Below are positions 12,250 through 25,000 of a DNA stretch of 64,000 bases, piece by piece. The notes beneath the pieces were generated by a model, which was given only the letters and a program-made list of their open reading frames with translations, was not told where the DNA came from and did not search any database. Position numbers and translations under genes: made by a program. The stretch spans positions 14,514,719 to 14,578,718 of the forward strand of contig CM034611.1 of NCBI GenBank assembly GCA_020091685.1. The letters run 5' to 3'. Position 1 is the first letter of the stretch; each line of letters begins with the position of its first letter. Source of the DNA: Lutjanus erythropterus (taxonomy: Eukaryota > Chordata > Actinopteri > Lutjaniformes > Lutjanidae).

Positions 12250-15200
12250 ATAATATTTGTCATAATCACAAAAACCGTTTAGATTTATTGTGTCAGAAGA
12301 AGCTAGGTCTCGCTTAATTGGTTAATATGCTAGCTATCGTGTGCACTGCATGATGGGATATGATATGATATGATATTATATGATTTTTTTTTTTTATTTA
12401 AAGATTGTTTTACAGTTATGGTTACTGTTTGTGATTTATCTGATTAGACTGTGGCGATTTATCGCGTTTCTGTTATATAATTGTCACTTTTCGTGCTAAC
12501 TTAAAATTGTAACCATGAGTCTGAATGCTATCACAGCCGTTTATAAACTCCTGGCTTCTCATTCATCTTTGATGATGCGCTTGATGTGCCAATACTGTTA
12601 CTCAATGATGAGATCTTCTTCATGTTGAGCTTTGGTACATGATATGAGTCACACAATATTCTGAGAGTAACAGGCACATGTGTTTCAAGCATTATGCATC
12701 ATCCTTTTTTCACTTGTCAAAGTTTAAGAGGGCAATGCATAGTTAAACCTCTTTATGGAAGAGTATTATAGAGCCACATCAGCTGTAGTTTGTCATTTCT
12801 CCACTTTATGTACAGAAGCATGGATCAGAGTTAGCCTACCATGCAGGATCACATATTTCACCCCATTAAGTTTAATTGTAATTAATCCCAAAGTTTGGAT
12901 TATAAAGCGCATATGCAACGTTTATAAATCACTCCCTAGTTTCTTTTAAAACCGTGGGCAATGTGTTCCTTGTTCAATATGTCCTCACAGTCCATTACAG
13001 CTGTAAACAATGTTTAAATTTATTGTTTGAAAAGGAACTACACCTCACTTAATAGCTTAATGTCTTCGCTAATTTTCATGTCCCATCATGCATGCTGGAC
13101 TGAAAATTTTAATTTACAAAATTCAAATGTTATGGTTACTGTTTGTAATTTGTCTGTTCAAAACATGGTGTCATTTTTTGCATGAGCTTAAACTTTTAAC
13201 CATGAGTCATTAAGCTATTAGTTTCACAGCCTTTTATAAACCCTCTAACTTCTCAAGAGAACTCAGTGCGCTTGAGGTGCCATGTTGTTACTCAATGACG
13301 ATTGACGCCATCTTGTTGAGCCCCGGTACATGATATAAACTGCGAGATATTCTGAGAGTAAACAGGCACATGTGTTTCAAGCATTTTGCATCATCATTTG
13401 TTCACTTGTGGAAGTTTAAGAGGACAATGTAAAGTTAAATATCTCCTCATGGTCCACTATGGCTGTAAACAATGTTTAAATTTATTGTTTTGTATCGTTG
13501 ACTGAAAATTTTAATTTACAAAATTCAAAATATTATGGTTACCGTTTGTAATTTTTCTGTTCAAAACAAGGTGGTTTATCATGTTTATGTTATATAAGTG
13601 TCATTTTTGCGCTAGCTTAAACTTTTAACCATGAGTCAGTAAGCTATTTAACCCCCTAACTTCTCAAGTGAACTCAGTGCGCTTGAGGTGCCATGTTGTT
13701 ACTCAATGATGATTGACGCCATCTTGTTGAGCCACGGTACATGATATGAGCCACACGATATTCTGAGAGTAACAGGCACATGTGTTTCAAGCATTTTGCA
13801 TCATCATTTGTTCACTTGTGGAAATTTAAGAGGGCAATGTAAAGTTAAATATCTCCTCATGGCCCACTATGGCTGTAAACAATGTTTAAATTTATTGTTT
13901 TGTATCGTTGACTGAAAATTTTAATTTACAAAATTCAAAATATTATGGTTACCGTTTGTAATTTTTCTGTTCAAAACAAGGTGGTTTATCATGTTTATGT
14001 TACATAATTGTCATTGTTTTTGCGCTAGCTTAAACTTTTAACCATGAGTCAGTAAACTACTAGTTTCACAGCCTTTTATAAACCCTCTAACTTCTCAAGT
14101 GAACTCAGTGCGCTTGAGGTGCCATGTTGTTACTCAATGATGATTGACGCCATCTTGTTGAGCCACGGTACATGATATGAGCCACACGATATTCTGAGAG
14201 TAACAGGCACATGTGTTTCAAGCATTTTGCATCATCATTTGTTCACTTGTAGAAGTTTAAGAGGGCAATGTAAAGTTAAATATCTCCTCATGGTCCACTA
14301 TGTCTGCAAACCATGTTTAAATTTATTGTTTGAGGAAAAGCTACATTTCGCTTAATAGGTTAGTATTCCAGCTAATTTTCATGTCCCATCATGCATGCTG
14401 GACTGAAAATTTTAACTTACAAAATCCAGATATTATGGTTACCGTTTGTAATTTGTCTGTTCAAAACATGGTGTCATTTTTTGCACTAGCTTAAACTTTT
14501 AACCATGAGTCAGTAAGCTATTTAACCCCCTAACTTCTCAAGAGAACTCAGTGCGCTTGAGGTGCCATGTTGTTACTCAATGATGATTGACGCCATCTGG
14601 TTGAGCTCTGGTACATGATATGAATGACATGATATTCTGAGAGTAACAGGCACATGTGTTTCAAGCATTTTGCATCATCATTTGTTCACTTGTGGAAGTT
14701 TAAGAGGGCAATGTAAAGTTAAATATCTCCTCATGGTCCACTATGGCTGTAAACAATGTTTAAATTTATTGTTTGAGGAAAAGCTACATTTCGCTTAATA
14801 GGTTAGTATTCTAGCTAATTTTCATGTCCCATCATGCATGCTGGACTGAAAATTTTAACTTACAAAATCCAGATATTATGGTTACTGTTTGTAATTTGTC
14901 TGTTCAAAACATGGTGTCATTTTTTGCACTAGCTTAAACTTTTAACCATGAGTCAGTAAGCTATTTAACCCCCTAACTTCTCAAGTGAACTCAGTGCGCT
15001 TGAGGTGCCATGTTGTTACTCAATGATGATTGACGCCATCTGGTTGAGCCCCGGTACATGATATGAACGACATGATATTCTGAGAGTAACAGGCACATGT
15101 GTTTCAAGCATTTTGCATCATCATTTGTTCACTTGTGGAAGTTTAAGAGGGCAATGTAAAGTTAAATATCTCCTCATGGTCCACTATGGCTGTAAACAAT

Positions 15201-17520
15201 GTTTAAATTTATTGTTTGAGGACAAGCTACATTTCGCTTAATAGGTTAGTATTCTAGCTAATTTTCATGTCCCATCATGCATGCTGGACTGAAAATTTTA
15301 ACTTACAAAATCCAGATATTATGGTTACTGTTTGTAATTTGTCTGTTCAAAACATGGTGTCATTTTTTGCACTAGCTTAAACTTTTAACCATGAGTCAGT
15401 AAGCTATTTAACCCCCTAACTTCTCAAGTGAACTCAGTGCGCTTGAGGTGCCATGTTGTTACTCAATGATGATTGACGCCATCTGGTTGAGCCCCGGTAC
15501 ATGATATGAACGACACGATATTCTGAGAGTAACAGGCACATGTGTTTCAAGCATTTTGCATCATCATTTGTTCACTTGTGGAAGTTTAAGAGGGCAATGT
15601 AAAGTTAAATATCTCCTCATGGTCCACTATGGCTGTAAACAATGTTTAAATTTATTGTTTGAGGACAGGCGACATTTCGCTTAATAGGTTAGTATTCTAG
15701 CTAATTTTCATGTCCCATCATGCATGCTGGACTGAAAATTTTAACTTACAAAATCCAGATATTATGGTTACTGTTTGTAATTTGTCTGTTCAAAACATGG
15801 TGTCATTTTTTGCACTAGCTTAAACTTTTAACCATGAGTCAGTAAGCTATTTAACCCCCTAACTTCTCAAGTGAACTCAGTGCGCTTGAGGTGCCATGTT
15901 GTTACTCAATGATGATTGACGCCATCTGGTTGAGCCCCGGTACATGATATGAACGACACGATATTCTGAGAGTAACAGGCACATGTGTTTCAAGCATTTT
16001 GCATCATCATTTGTTCACTTGTGGAAGTTTAAGAGGGCAATGTAAAGTTAAATATCTCCTCATGGTCCACTATGGCTGTAAACAATGTTTAAATTTATTG
16101 TTTGAGGACAGGCGACATTTCGCTTAATAGGTTAGTATTCTAGCTAATTTTCATGTCCCATCATGCATGCTGGACTGAAAATTTTAACTTACAAAATCCA
16201 GATATTATGGTTACTGTTTGTAATTTGTCTGTTCAAAACATGGTGTCATTTTTTGCACTAGCTTAAACTTTTAACCATGAGTCAGTAAGCTATTTAACCC
16301 CCTAACTTCTCAAGTGAACTCAGTGCGCTTGAGGTGCCATGTTGTTACTCAATGATGATTGACGCCATCTGGTTGAGCCCCGGTACATGATATGAACGAC
16401 ACGATATTCTGAGAGTAACAGGCACATGTGTTTCAAGCATTTTGCATCATCATTTGTTCACTTGTGGAAGTTTAAGAGGGCAATGTAAAGTTAAATATCT
16501 CCTCATGGTCCACTATGGCTGTAAACAATGTTTAAATTTATTGTTTGAGGACAGGCGACATTTCGCTTAATAGGTTAGTATTCTAGCTAATTTTCATGTC
16601 CCATCATGCATGCTGGACTGAAAATTTTAACTTACAAAATCCAAATATTATGGTTACTGTTTGTAATTTGTCTGTTCAAAACATGGTGTCATTTTTTGCA
16701 CTAGCTTAAACTTTTAACCATGAGTCAGTAAGCTATTTAACCCCCTAACTTCTCAAGTGAACTCAGTGCGCTTGAGGTGCCATGTTGTTACTCAATGATG
16801 ATTGACGCCATCTGGTTGAGCCCCGGTACATGATATGAACGACACAATATTCTGAGAGTAACAGGCACATGTGTTTCAAGCATTTTGCATCATCATTTGT
16901 TCACTTGTGGAAGTTTAAGAGGGCAATGTAAAGTTAAATATCTCCTCATGGTCCACTATGGCTGTAAACAATGTTTAAATTTATTGTTTGAGGACAGGCG
17001 ACATTTCGCTTAATAGGTTAGTATTCTAGCTAATTTTCATGTCCCATCATGCATGCTGGACTGAAAATTTTAACTTACAAAATCCAGATATTATGGTTAC
17101 TGTTTGTAATTTGTCTGTTCAAAACATGGTGTCATTTTTTGCACTAGCTTAAACTTTTAACCATGAGTCAGTAAGCTATTTAACCCCCTAACTTCTCAAG
17201 TGAACTCAGTGCGCTTGAGGTGCCATGTTGTTACTCAATGATGATTGACGCCATCTGGTTGAGCCCCGGTACATGATATGAACGACACAATATTCTGAGA
17301 GTAACAGGCACATGTGTTTCAAGCATTTTGCATCATCATTTGTTCACTTGTGGAAATTTAAGAGGGCAATGTAAAGTTAAATATCTCCTCATGGTCCACT
17401 ATGGCTGTAAACAATGTTTAATTTTATTGTTTTGTATCATTGACTGAAATTTTTAATTTACAAAATTCAAATGTTATGGTTAGTGTTATTTGTCTGTTCA
17501 AAACAAGGTGATTTATCATA
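12250..17520. repeat. Satellite array, 443-bp unit
   Basis: The marker ATGAGTCAGTAAGCTATTTA recurs at 14505, 14948, 15391, 15834, 16277, 16720 and 17163, exactly 443 bases apart, and these central units are nearly identical. Markers at 13202, 13631 and 14044 have irregular spacing (429, 413 and 461) and more differences. Still more diverged units reach back to about 12.25 kb. The gradient from old edges to a homogeneous core is what unequal exchange produces. Each unit has the blocks CATCATGCATGCTGG, GGTACATGATATGA and CACATGTGTTTCAAGC. No open frame spans a unit. Confidence 0.95.
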
Positions 17521-17649
17521 TTAATGTTATATAATTGTCATTTTTTGCTTATTTAATTGTCTGACACAATCTGTTAGTGAAAGGCTAGTGTTTTGTGTTT
17601 ATTGTGTAAGAGGATATTAGGGACACATGTTTAAAGTTTCTTTGAGTTA

Positions 17650-18250
17650 GCTATTTTTTCAATTGTGCATAATCACCTGAAAATAATAATGTTTGTGCTT
17701 TCCTTACCTTAGAATGAGCCCTCTACAGTCACTGTACCTTCTCTCGTATGCTTGGAAAGGCGCAGGGGGGAGGGGGGTGAGGCAAGGGACATCCAGTTGT
17801 TTGCAGTCTGCAGTCTCTCACACGTCACTCAAACTGACAGCCTGTACCCAAGGCAGAATCATGCCATGAAAGCCAAAATTATTAGTTTGTTTCTCTTTTA
17901 AAAAAAAGGTGTGGAAGAGGCGTGGAAGTGCGGGACGCACACAGCTGCTGCACCACTGACCCCGCTGGAGGATGAGTTTTAGCGGCTCGAAGTGCAGCAC
18001 CTCGGCTGTGCGTCCCAACCCTCCAGCAGCGCAATATATGATAAAAAAAAATATCTGAAACGATGCACCTTAGTGTATAATCACCTGAAAATATAAACAG
18101 TTGCGTTTTTCTTACCTTAGAATAAGCCGTTTACATCTGCAGTCTTGCGGCCACCGTAGTTTTCCCTACACACTTGGAACCGGAGGCTGAGGGGAGTTGT
18201 CTGTAGTTGGTTGCAAGCCGAAACCTCTCTGCTAAATTTGACTAAATTTT
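17650..18250 (+). repeat. Right flanking modules of the satellite interval
   Basis: Two direct copies of a module beginning ATAATCACCTGAAAATA, followed by TTACCTTAGAAT, start at about 17660 and 18073. Each continues into a GC-richer part. Between them, 17980-18068 is the partner of the module at 11317. The opening block occurs inverted at 9770-10030. Confidence 0.7.
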
Positions 18251-18254
18251 ATAC

Positions 18255-18365
18255 CCTGAACCGAAGCCAGAATTCTGAGATCAAAGCCAGAATTCTGACG
18301 TCATAGGGTTAGGGTTCTGACGTCACGACGTCATCGTCAGAATTCTGAGATCAAAGCCAATATTC
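18255..18365. repeat. Clustered AGAATTCT palindromes and TGACGTCA-type sites
   Basis: The phrase AAAGCCAGAATTCTGA and variants occur four times within about 110 bases. They are interleaved with TGACGTCA, GACGTCACGACGTCATCG and a short telomere-like TAGGGTTAGGGTT. It could be a degenerate minisatellite; the CRE-like octamers may be incidental. Confidence 0.6.
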
Positions 18366-19900
18366 TGAAGGTGTCCCCCCCCCTTTCTATAAAAAAAAGA
18401 AAAAAAAAACCAAAACAAAACAGCATCAACATGAACAACAACAGCAAAAACAATCTGAAAAAAAAACAAAAAAACAGTGAGAATCAAGATATACATAATG
18501 GACTTTGTACAGACAGTGACATAATACATATAAGATGTATGTAATGGCAAAGTTTCATGAGTATAGAGATTAAATTAGAGTGAATATCATCTTATAGCCT
18601 TGTTATATTAATCTTTTAATAAATCAATAATTACTCTCTTTATATGCATGCAGATGTGACACACATATATTAGTCAGCATATACACATCAGCTGTATTTT
18701 ACAACAGAAAAAATGGTTGCTTTTATGTAGGTTTAAGTTTTTCGAGGTATACACATACATAAATAGTGCATAAATGTTAACATATGATACATACTGGTAC
18801 TCATGTCAGGGATCCAGACATATTGAAACACATGTTCTTGGTCTCATGTGCAACATTTATGTAGTATCGGGATTTTTTTTTATTTTTATTTTTATTTTAC
18901 TTATTTACATAAGAATGTCTAATCAGGAGCAACCTCAACCAACCCACAAAATACATTGGTCTTAGGTAAGTGACATGCATATATCAGGTCTGTGGCCAGA
19001 ATCCCTGCTTTCCAATTTTCAGTCAGCTAACAACCTGACCCAGGTCCAGACTTTTGAATCTGCCCACTCCACTGCGTTGACTGATTCTCTGAATACTGAA
19101 ATGAAGTGTAACAAGTTGACAATTCATTCTCATATCAGGCTACTACTGAGGCCTTATTAATGACATAAAAGAAAAAATAGTCAACAGTCCAAATTCATGT
19201 TAGAACAAAAGGAGAATAAAGTGAATTATCATACAAAAGTACCAAATAAAGTTAAATGGGCTTGTTGCTCATTACTTTTGAGTAGAGAAAATAGTGGACA
19301 ACTGCCGTGGATAGCAGACAAAATGCAGCATATTCCCTGATTTGTCTGCTTAATGATCCAATGTCACCCAGCCTTACAGTGGGGCAAAACGGTTCATTCT
19401 GCTTGATTATGGTCACTGTAATGTTTAAAACTAGAATTATTTATGAAATAAACCCTGACAGGGTGACACAGGAGGGGTCTAAGATCATCCTGAAGGGGTC
19501 TATTTCACAAAAATGACCTGTTCACCGTGCATTATCCCACTTATTACACAGTTACTCAACTGAATAAATCAGGAATTTGAATAAAAACATTATTTTAAAA
19601 ATTACATAATTGATTTTAAATTGATTTTATCGTTTCCCCAGAGTCTATGGTCAGAAGTGCATCCACAGCAACAGTCTGCTATACAGAAATAACAAACCTT
19701 AAAATGCTGTAATTGACTAATCAGAATCGAGTATTTAACAAAGCCTTGCAATAAATGGTATTAACTACTGTAGCACCACTTGGTTAACATACATGCAGCA
19801 TCCTGTGAAGTATTAATAACTCCTATCACTGATAATGATCACTGATAATTATGATGAATACTGAATAATGATGATGATTCGTAAGAGAATAGATGTGGTC
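18366..19900. other. Intergenic stretch with no recognised gene
   Basis: A-rich runs near 18390-18475, then AT-rich sequence. No exon, tRNA or transposase-like frame is recognised on either strand. Confidence 0.5.
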
Positions 19901-19914
19901 ATTTAAAAATAACA

Positions 19915-20032
19915 CATTTCCCTAGTTACTAACTACTTTTATATACAGTAATTGAAAAAAGTATTCAATTTCTAAGTAACTAGTAACTGTAAGTAATTAC
20001 TAAATTTCAGTACCTTGCCCAACACTGGTCTG
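19915..20032. repeat. Teleost dispersed repeat (TAACTAGTTACT type)
   Basis: Contains repeated AGTTACTAACTACTTTT, AAGTAACTAGTAACTGTAA and the end TTGCCCAACACTGGTCTG. This composition matches a widespread fish DNA-transposon-derived repeat as I remember it; the family name is not certain. Confidence 0.55.
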
Positions 20033-20039
20033 CACAAAT

Positions 20040-21340
20040 GTGAACATGCTGTTTAAGGCCTAGTCACAGGAAATGCTAAATACATATGGTTGAAAAGTTC
20101 ATCAAAGGCTGACAGGTAAGACTTCACCTCACAGGGAATGAGGCCACCATCCGATGTGGGACTCATGGATGCTGTGTTGTGTCGTCACAAGTGCCAGGAT
20201 GTTAGGCTGGTCTGGACTAGAGTGTTCCTCAAGGTTGCGACATGACTGTAAGAAAACAATAAACAAAAAACAGTTTTTCACACGATTATACTTGTATAAC
20301 TGGTGTGACAATAAACATGTTGAATCTTGGATCTCTGAATGTAATTACAGTGTGCATAACATTTTGACAGATAAATCAACCTCTGACAGAAACCTTCAAT
20401 GGGACAGTTGGCCATTTTCCATGCACGGCCTGTTAAGCATGTGATAATGCAATCAATATTTTTGTAGCATGGGCACACAAGAGAACAAAACATCAAACAA
20501 GTCATCAATGTTGTCTACCTTATCACATGTCCAATGCACACTCCAATACATTGGCAAGAAATACAGACAGGTGAAAATAAGAATAAAAGTCAGAGGAGGT
20601 GAACCCCACTCTTCTGTGGCTTAGCACTGAGAGGAAGAACCATAAAACATCAGACTTAAAATTCTGTGGTATCCATAGAATCACAAGGTTTTGATATGGA
20701 CATGACATTGAAAAGAAACTGCTGCAAATCAAGAAAGAACTATTACTTCCACATCATTCAGCCTGTAGGATTACATGAGGAGCTTCTACTGAACTGCTTC
20801 ATGCAAGAAGAAGTTGCAGAAAACTGACCACTGGGCTTGCATATCATTTCTTGCAGTTTATTATTTATAAGATATTGTCTAAATGTTTTGTCAGTTTACA
20901 CAGAAATATCCACTAGAAAATAGGATAATTCTGATCCCATAAAGAATGTTTAGTACTAAAATTTCATATTAAAAAGTTTAAATTTGCTTTTTAATCTGGT
21001 ATGGCTGGTTTATGTTTATGAATCATTCCAGCATTTCAGTCCAGTATGATGCAAGATGTTCCAACTATGTTTGATGCTATATAACCTTAAAACATTACCA
21101 AAACATTTTCAACTATAATGCAAATCTGTCAGTATTTACATCAAGTTAATCTAGTTAATATGTAAAGTTGAAAATCAGTCAACTTGAGCTATGCGCCTTC
21201 TTAATGTTATTAATTTTATCTGGTAAATAACGTATTGGTTAATGTTTGTTTATTAACTGGCACCTGGACAAAACAAATTGACTATCCCTAGGTTAAAATC
21301 AAGCAAGATGACAAGAATAGTGTTACATAGCTAACCCTGG
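20040..21340. other. Intergenic stretch with exon-like but unassigned frames
   Basis: On the minus strand a possible acceptor (TTTTCTTACAG, about 20256-20246) precedes an open segment beginning SCRNLEEHSSPDQPNILAL that stops near 20129. A second open segment lies at about 20523-20732. I recognise no family and the pieces do not clearly join, so a lncRNA or a decayed transposon is equally possible. Confidence 0.3.
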
Positions 21341-21344
21341 TTAA

Positions 21345-21690
21345 TGTTTCTTATTAAACCTTTCATGCATAATGGTCATTACAGTGGACAGCTAATATGA
21401 TGACTGAAGCGAGGATGATGCTAGCAGTGATGATGAATGGCGGCCTGAAAAGGATTTGCAAATGCTTGCAGTAGTCAAGAGTCAAGAGCAAGGTACTAAA
21501 TTGAAATGAATGAAAATCAAAATCAAAAATCAAGGAAAATTGAATATGTTATAATATGTGAAAACACTACTTTGACTGCATTACAACTATGTGTCATATA
21601 TTATTTTATTTCATAATTTTATTAATTGGTTTGTTAAATACATATTTCTTTCGTTAAAAATGCAAATGCACGCTGTCCACCTGAGTGGAC
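21345..21690. mobile_element. piggyBac-like remnant
   Basis: Begins TTAAACCTTTCATGCATAAT followed by GTCATTACAGTGGACAGC. An inverted GCTGTCCACCTGAGTGGACA occurs near 21670. A CCTTTCATGCATA-type end next to TTAA is characteristic of non-autonomous piggyBac elements in fish. No transposase frame is left. Confidence 0.5.
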
Positions 21691-21783
21691 ATGTGAAAAA
21701 CTGCTTGAAAAAACTGTGTTAAAAAAAGTTAATTTGTTAGTATTATTAGCATTTAGCAAACGTTAATCAGAAGCAGTGTGGGG

Positions 21784-22028
21784 GTCGGCTCACTGGGTAG
21801 GTTAGAAGGGAACCTCAGAACCGCGACCTATCTTGCGAGAGTGACCATTTTAACCCAACTTATGACATTTTCCTAACCCCAGTCATGTATTTTTGTCCAT
21901 AAAAATCCCCAGACTTTGACCACAACGTTTTCACATTATAAAACATAACTAATTTGCACAACGAAGAAACAGCGCGTACGAATCTCGCGAGACTTTCGCA
22001 AATCAAGGACTCCCTTCTAGACACGACC
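21784..22028 (+). mobile_element. 245-bp inverted-repeat element with TCTCGCGAGA, copy 1 (mcmdc2 promoter)
   Basis: The right end is GACTCCCTTCTAGACACGACC read outward, preceded by TTTCGCAAATC and TCTCGCGAGA. The left end is the imperfect inverse (GGTC, a short insertion, then GTTAGAAGGGAACC and a CTTGCGAGAGT block). Copies 2 (50262-50488) and 3 (58154-58399) share the ends and the internal TTTTAACCCAA block. The element ends 65 bases before the mcmdc2 start codon. Confidence 0.75.
21983..21992. promoter_or_regulatory. TCTCGCGAGA core-promoter motif upstream of mcmdc2
   Basis: A perfect palindrome 101 bases before the mcmdc2 ATG, inside the inverted-repeat element. In vertebrates this motif marks TATA-less, often bidirectional promoters. 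No TATA box is visible between it and the ATG. Confidence 0.6.
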
Positions 22029-22092
22029 TGCATCAACAGCCGTTATGTTAGCATGTAGCAATGTATTAGTTTTCTTAGCATTAGCAGTGAAA

Positions 22093-25000
22093 ATGGCTGA
22101 CATTTTATCATTGAAAGAGTCAGCTCTGGTCTACCTGGACAGGAGCGGCGGCCTTCGGAAACTGGCTGAAGACTGCAAACCATTCAGCGGTAGGACTGAA
22201 AATTAAAAACTAGAAAATACTTTCTGCTTAAAGGGACAGTAATGATTTTTTTGAAGTGGTGTAATGAACAGTTGGCAGGCGCCTATGCCCTGCTGTGGAC
22301 AGGTACAGCAGCGATACTTACTTTAGCCACCTTAAAAAGGCCAACCCAAAAAAATAATATCACTTTGTGCACACTACATTTAGAATATTTTCACCACTTT
22401 ACCTTGCTGCCAGACAGTCTTTTTCTTTAGCACATTATATACACAAAATATTACTCTCTATCTCACTTAACTAGACTCCATTGGTGAAATCAGTCATTTT
22501 ACCTTTGCTTTGTACCATTGCCTCAATTTGTTAGTTTCTTTGTGTTAATGTGTGACTTTGGTGTTTTAATTAAGATTCACCAAAGTCAAACAACACAAAA
22601 TAAGAGATTGAGGAAGTTGTAGTGCAGCTGTAGCTGTAGTCCTGTGTTCTGTGAGGTTGTTGGCAAATGAGTATGTTAGCTTTTGAGAGAATGATGGTTG
22701 GCGTATATAATGGCAATTAACATCCAAAAAGGCAGTCTGATGGCAAGTTAAAGCTGTGACAATATACACTTATAATATGCTCTTAAATTAACATTGATTT
22801 TTTTTAGGTGGGCCTCTTTTACAGTGACTACAACATGTTTTGCTGTACATTGTGTAGTTTCCATGCTGGTATTCCTCTCCTTCTTCAAACTGAAGGCATA
22901 TTGACTGGTATCTACTGCAGGTGACACTATGACTATGGATAAATACTTCATACAACAACAATAAGGTTGTCAAACGTATTGAGGTATCAATACTTTTTCA
23001 ATACCACATGCATAAAAATAATAAAATAATAACATTTGATAGTATTGAAAGTACAGACGCTGTAAAAAATGATTTAAGTGCTCACTCAAGACTTCAGTTC
23101 AGTATAGTCTTTATTGTCCTGGCTGAAATTTGTCTTGCAGCAAAACCAGACACAGTGACTCCTTTGTACCAGCACTGTATATCCTATTTTGTGTGCCAGG
23201 GACTTTATTTCTCTTTGTCATCATATCAAAAGAAGTATAAAGGATTGTTTTCTATACTAGTATTGTATCAAAGTTTAAAATTCCGGTATTGTGACAACTC
23301 TACATCACCCCCTTAAATAATTCAGACTATCTGTTTAATCTTCCCTAGCAGCCATGGACGTAAAAATGACTAAACTAAGTTACATTTAAGCTAGAATGTC
23401 AACTTTACTAACATTTGCCCTTCCTTTGCAGACCCCCAACAGATTGAGGCAGTCTACAGGTTTTGTGTCAGTGTGAATCCCTCCGATGTGATAGAGGTGG
23501 ATCCTGTATTAGGTGACTGTGTTCTGCATGATCCTCTGAGAGCAGCAGCGCTGTTTCAGTCTGTAAGTGAAAATTGTGAGCTAGCTATGATGAATTGTAA
23601 ACTTATATTGTGAGGTTAATTCATAATTCCTCTTTCAGGTTTGCTTCCTGGCGATAAAAATACTTTCACTTGTTGAAAAAATACACACAGAGAGTCAGGT
23701 ATGAATAAAGGATATAGGGTCTTCTTCCCCTTGGTTACTGATAACACTATGTTTAGTTTAAGTGCCATTTCCTTAAATTCAGTATGCAGGCACCTGATAT
23801 GAAAAGGAAAGTTGATTATCACCGCAATCTGATTGTTCCTTTTGAGGTGAATGTAATTCTGAAGTTGACACACCTGCCTCCGTTCCCTGAGTACACGTTG
23901 GACCTTTGTAGTTTTCCTCGTGGGTATGGTCCAATGAGGCCTGTCACCATGGAGGGCATGGTCATCGCCATGACAAGGGTCACGAAATACACCCAGGGAG
24001 CCAGGTTCCTTTGCATTAATGATGACTGTCCCTGCTCTTCAGGTAGTCTTAACCCTCATTTGTTTCGCTTATCCTCTAATAGTATTAACTGCAAAGACAA
24101 ATCACAGTTAGTTGGGCTTGTACACAAAATTTGATGTTTGTCAAGCATTTATCATACAAGGAAGATTTGTTGACTCAAACTTGGATTCACATTTGATTTA
24201 ATTTCATGGTTGCTGACTTTAGGGTTTCATCACATTCGTGTCCACGCACCTGGAGCTACAGAGTCCGCTACTGTGGGAAACAACTTCAGCTGCATGGTCT
24301 GCACCTCCCCACTGAAAGAGGATGTGAAGTTCAGAGTGTTGGGAGGTGAGAGTGTCAGACATCACTGGAGTCAGTAGTCATTGTATTACCAGAAGCAGAT
24401 GCTGGTCAGCCAATGTAAAGAGGCAGAGAGGGGCACCAACGGTGGTTTCCTATCAAAAAAGACTGTCTAAAAGCAAGGTAAAATGGTAAAAATATTCTGA
24501 TCATAGTGTAGACTTAAACTGATACCGATTATTTCTAGGTGGACCTTTTTTAAGAGGCTATCATACTTTTTGCTGCTGACCCTGTCCATGGCAGTTTATT
24601 GCTCGCCTTCTATGCTGGTGCCCCTCTCTGCTCCTTCTAACTGGGGGGCGGCCAACTGGCATCTACTGTAGATAATACACTGTCTATCAATAAGTACCTC
24701 ATGCAACCTGACATCAGATAATCCAAACTATCCCTTTAAAAGACAACTGTGTGCATTATTATGATCTGTGTGTTTGCAAATGTGTCTTTGTGGAGACAGA
24801 CAAACAGCTTGTGGAGCTGATCGATGTTAAAGCACTGGATGGTCTAAGTGTCCATCAGCAAAGCTCACTCAGGTACCAGTCTGTCACCCTGTTTCTGAGA
24901 GGTAAGTCTGCATCAGACAAGTTTAGACAGTGGATGGGCTTCATATAGCTCAGGCCTAATCAGTTATTGTGTATTTTGCCCCCTATTGCACTGGCTCCAA

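Noticed and set aside
12250..17520. The tandem array as a CRISPR array or gene cluster
   Set aside because: The unit is 443 bases, with no short repeats and spacers and no open frame; the host is a vertebrate. It is a satellite.
21345..21690. An active piggyBac transposon
   Set aside because: Only end-like sequences remain and there is no transposase frame.
23784..24134. Open frame beginning upstream of mcmdc2 exon 4
   Set aside because: Its first part is intron; only 23847-24042 is exon, by phase and family match.
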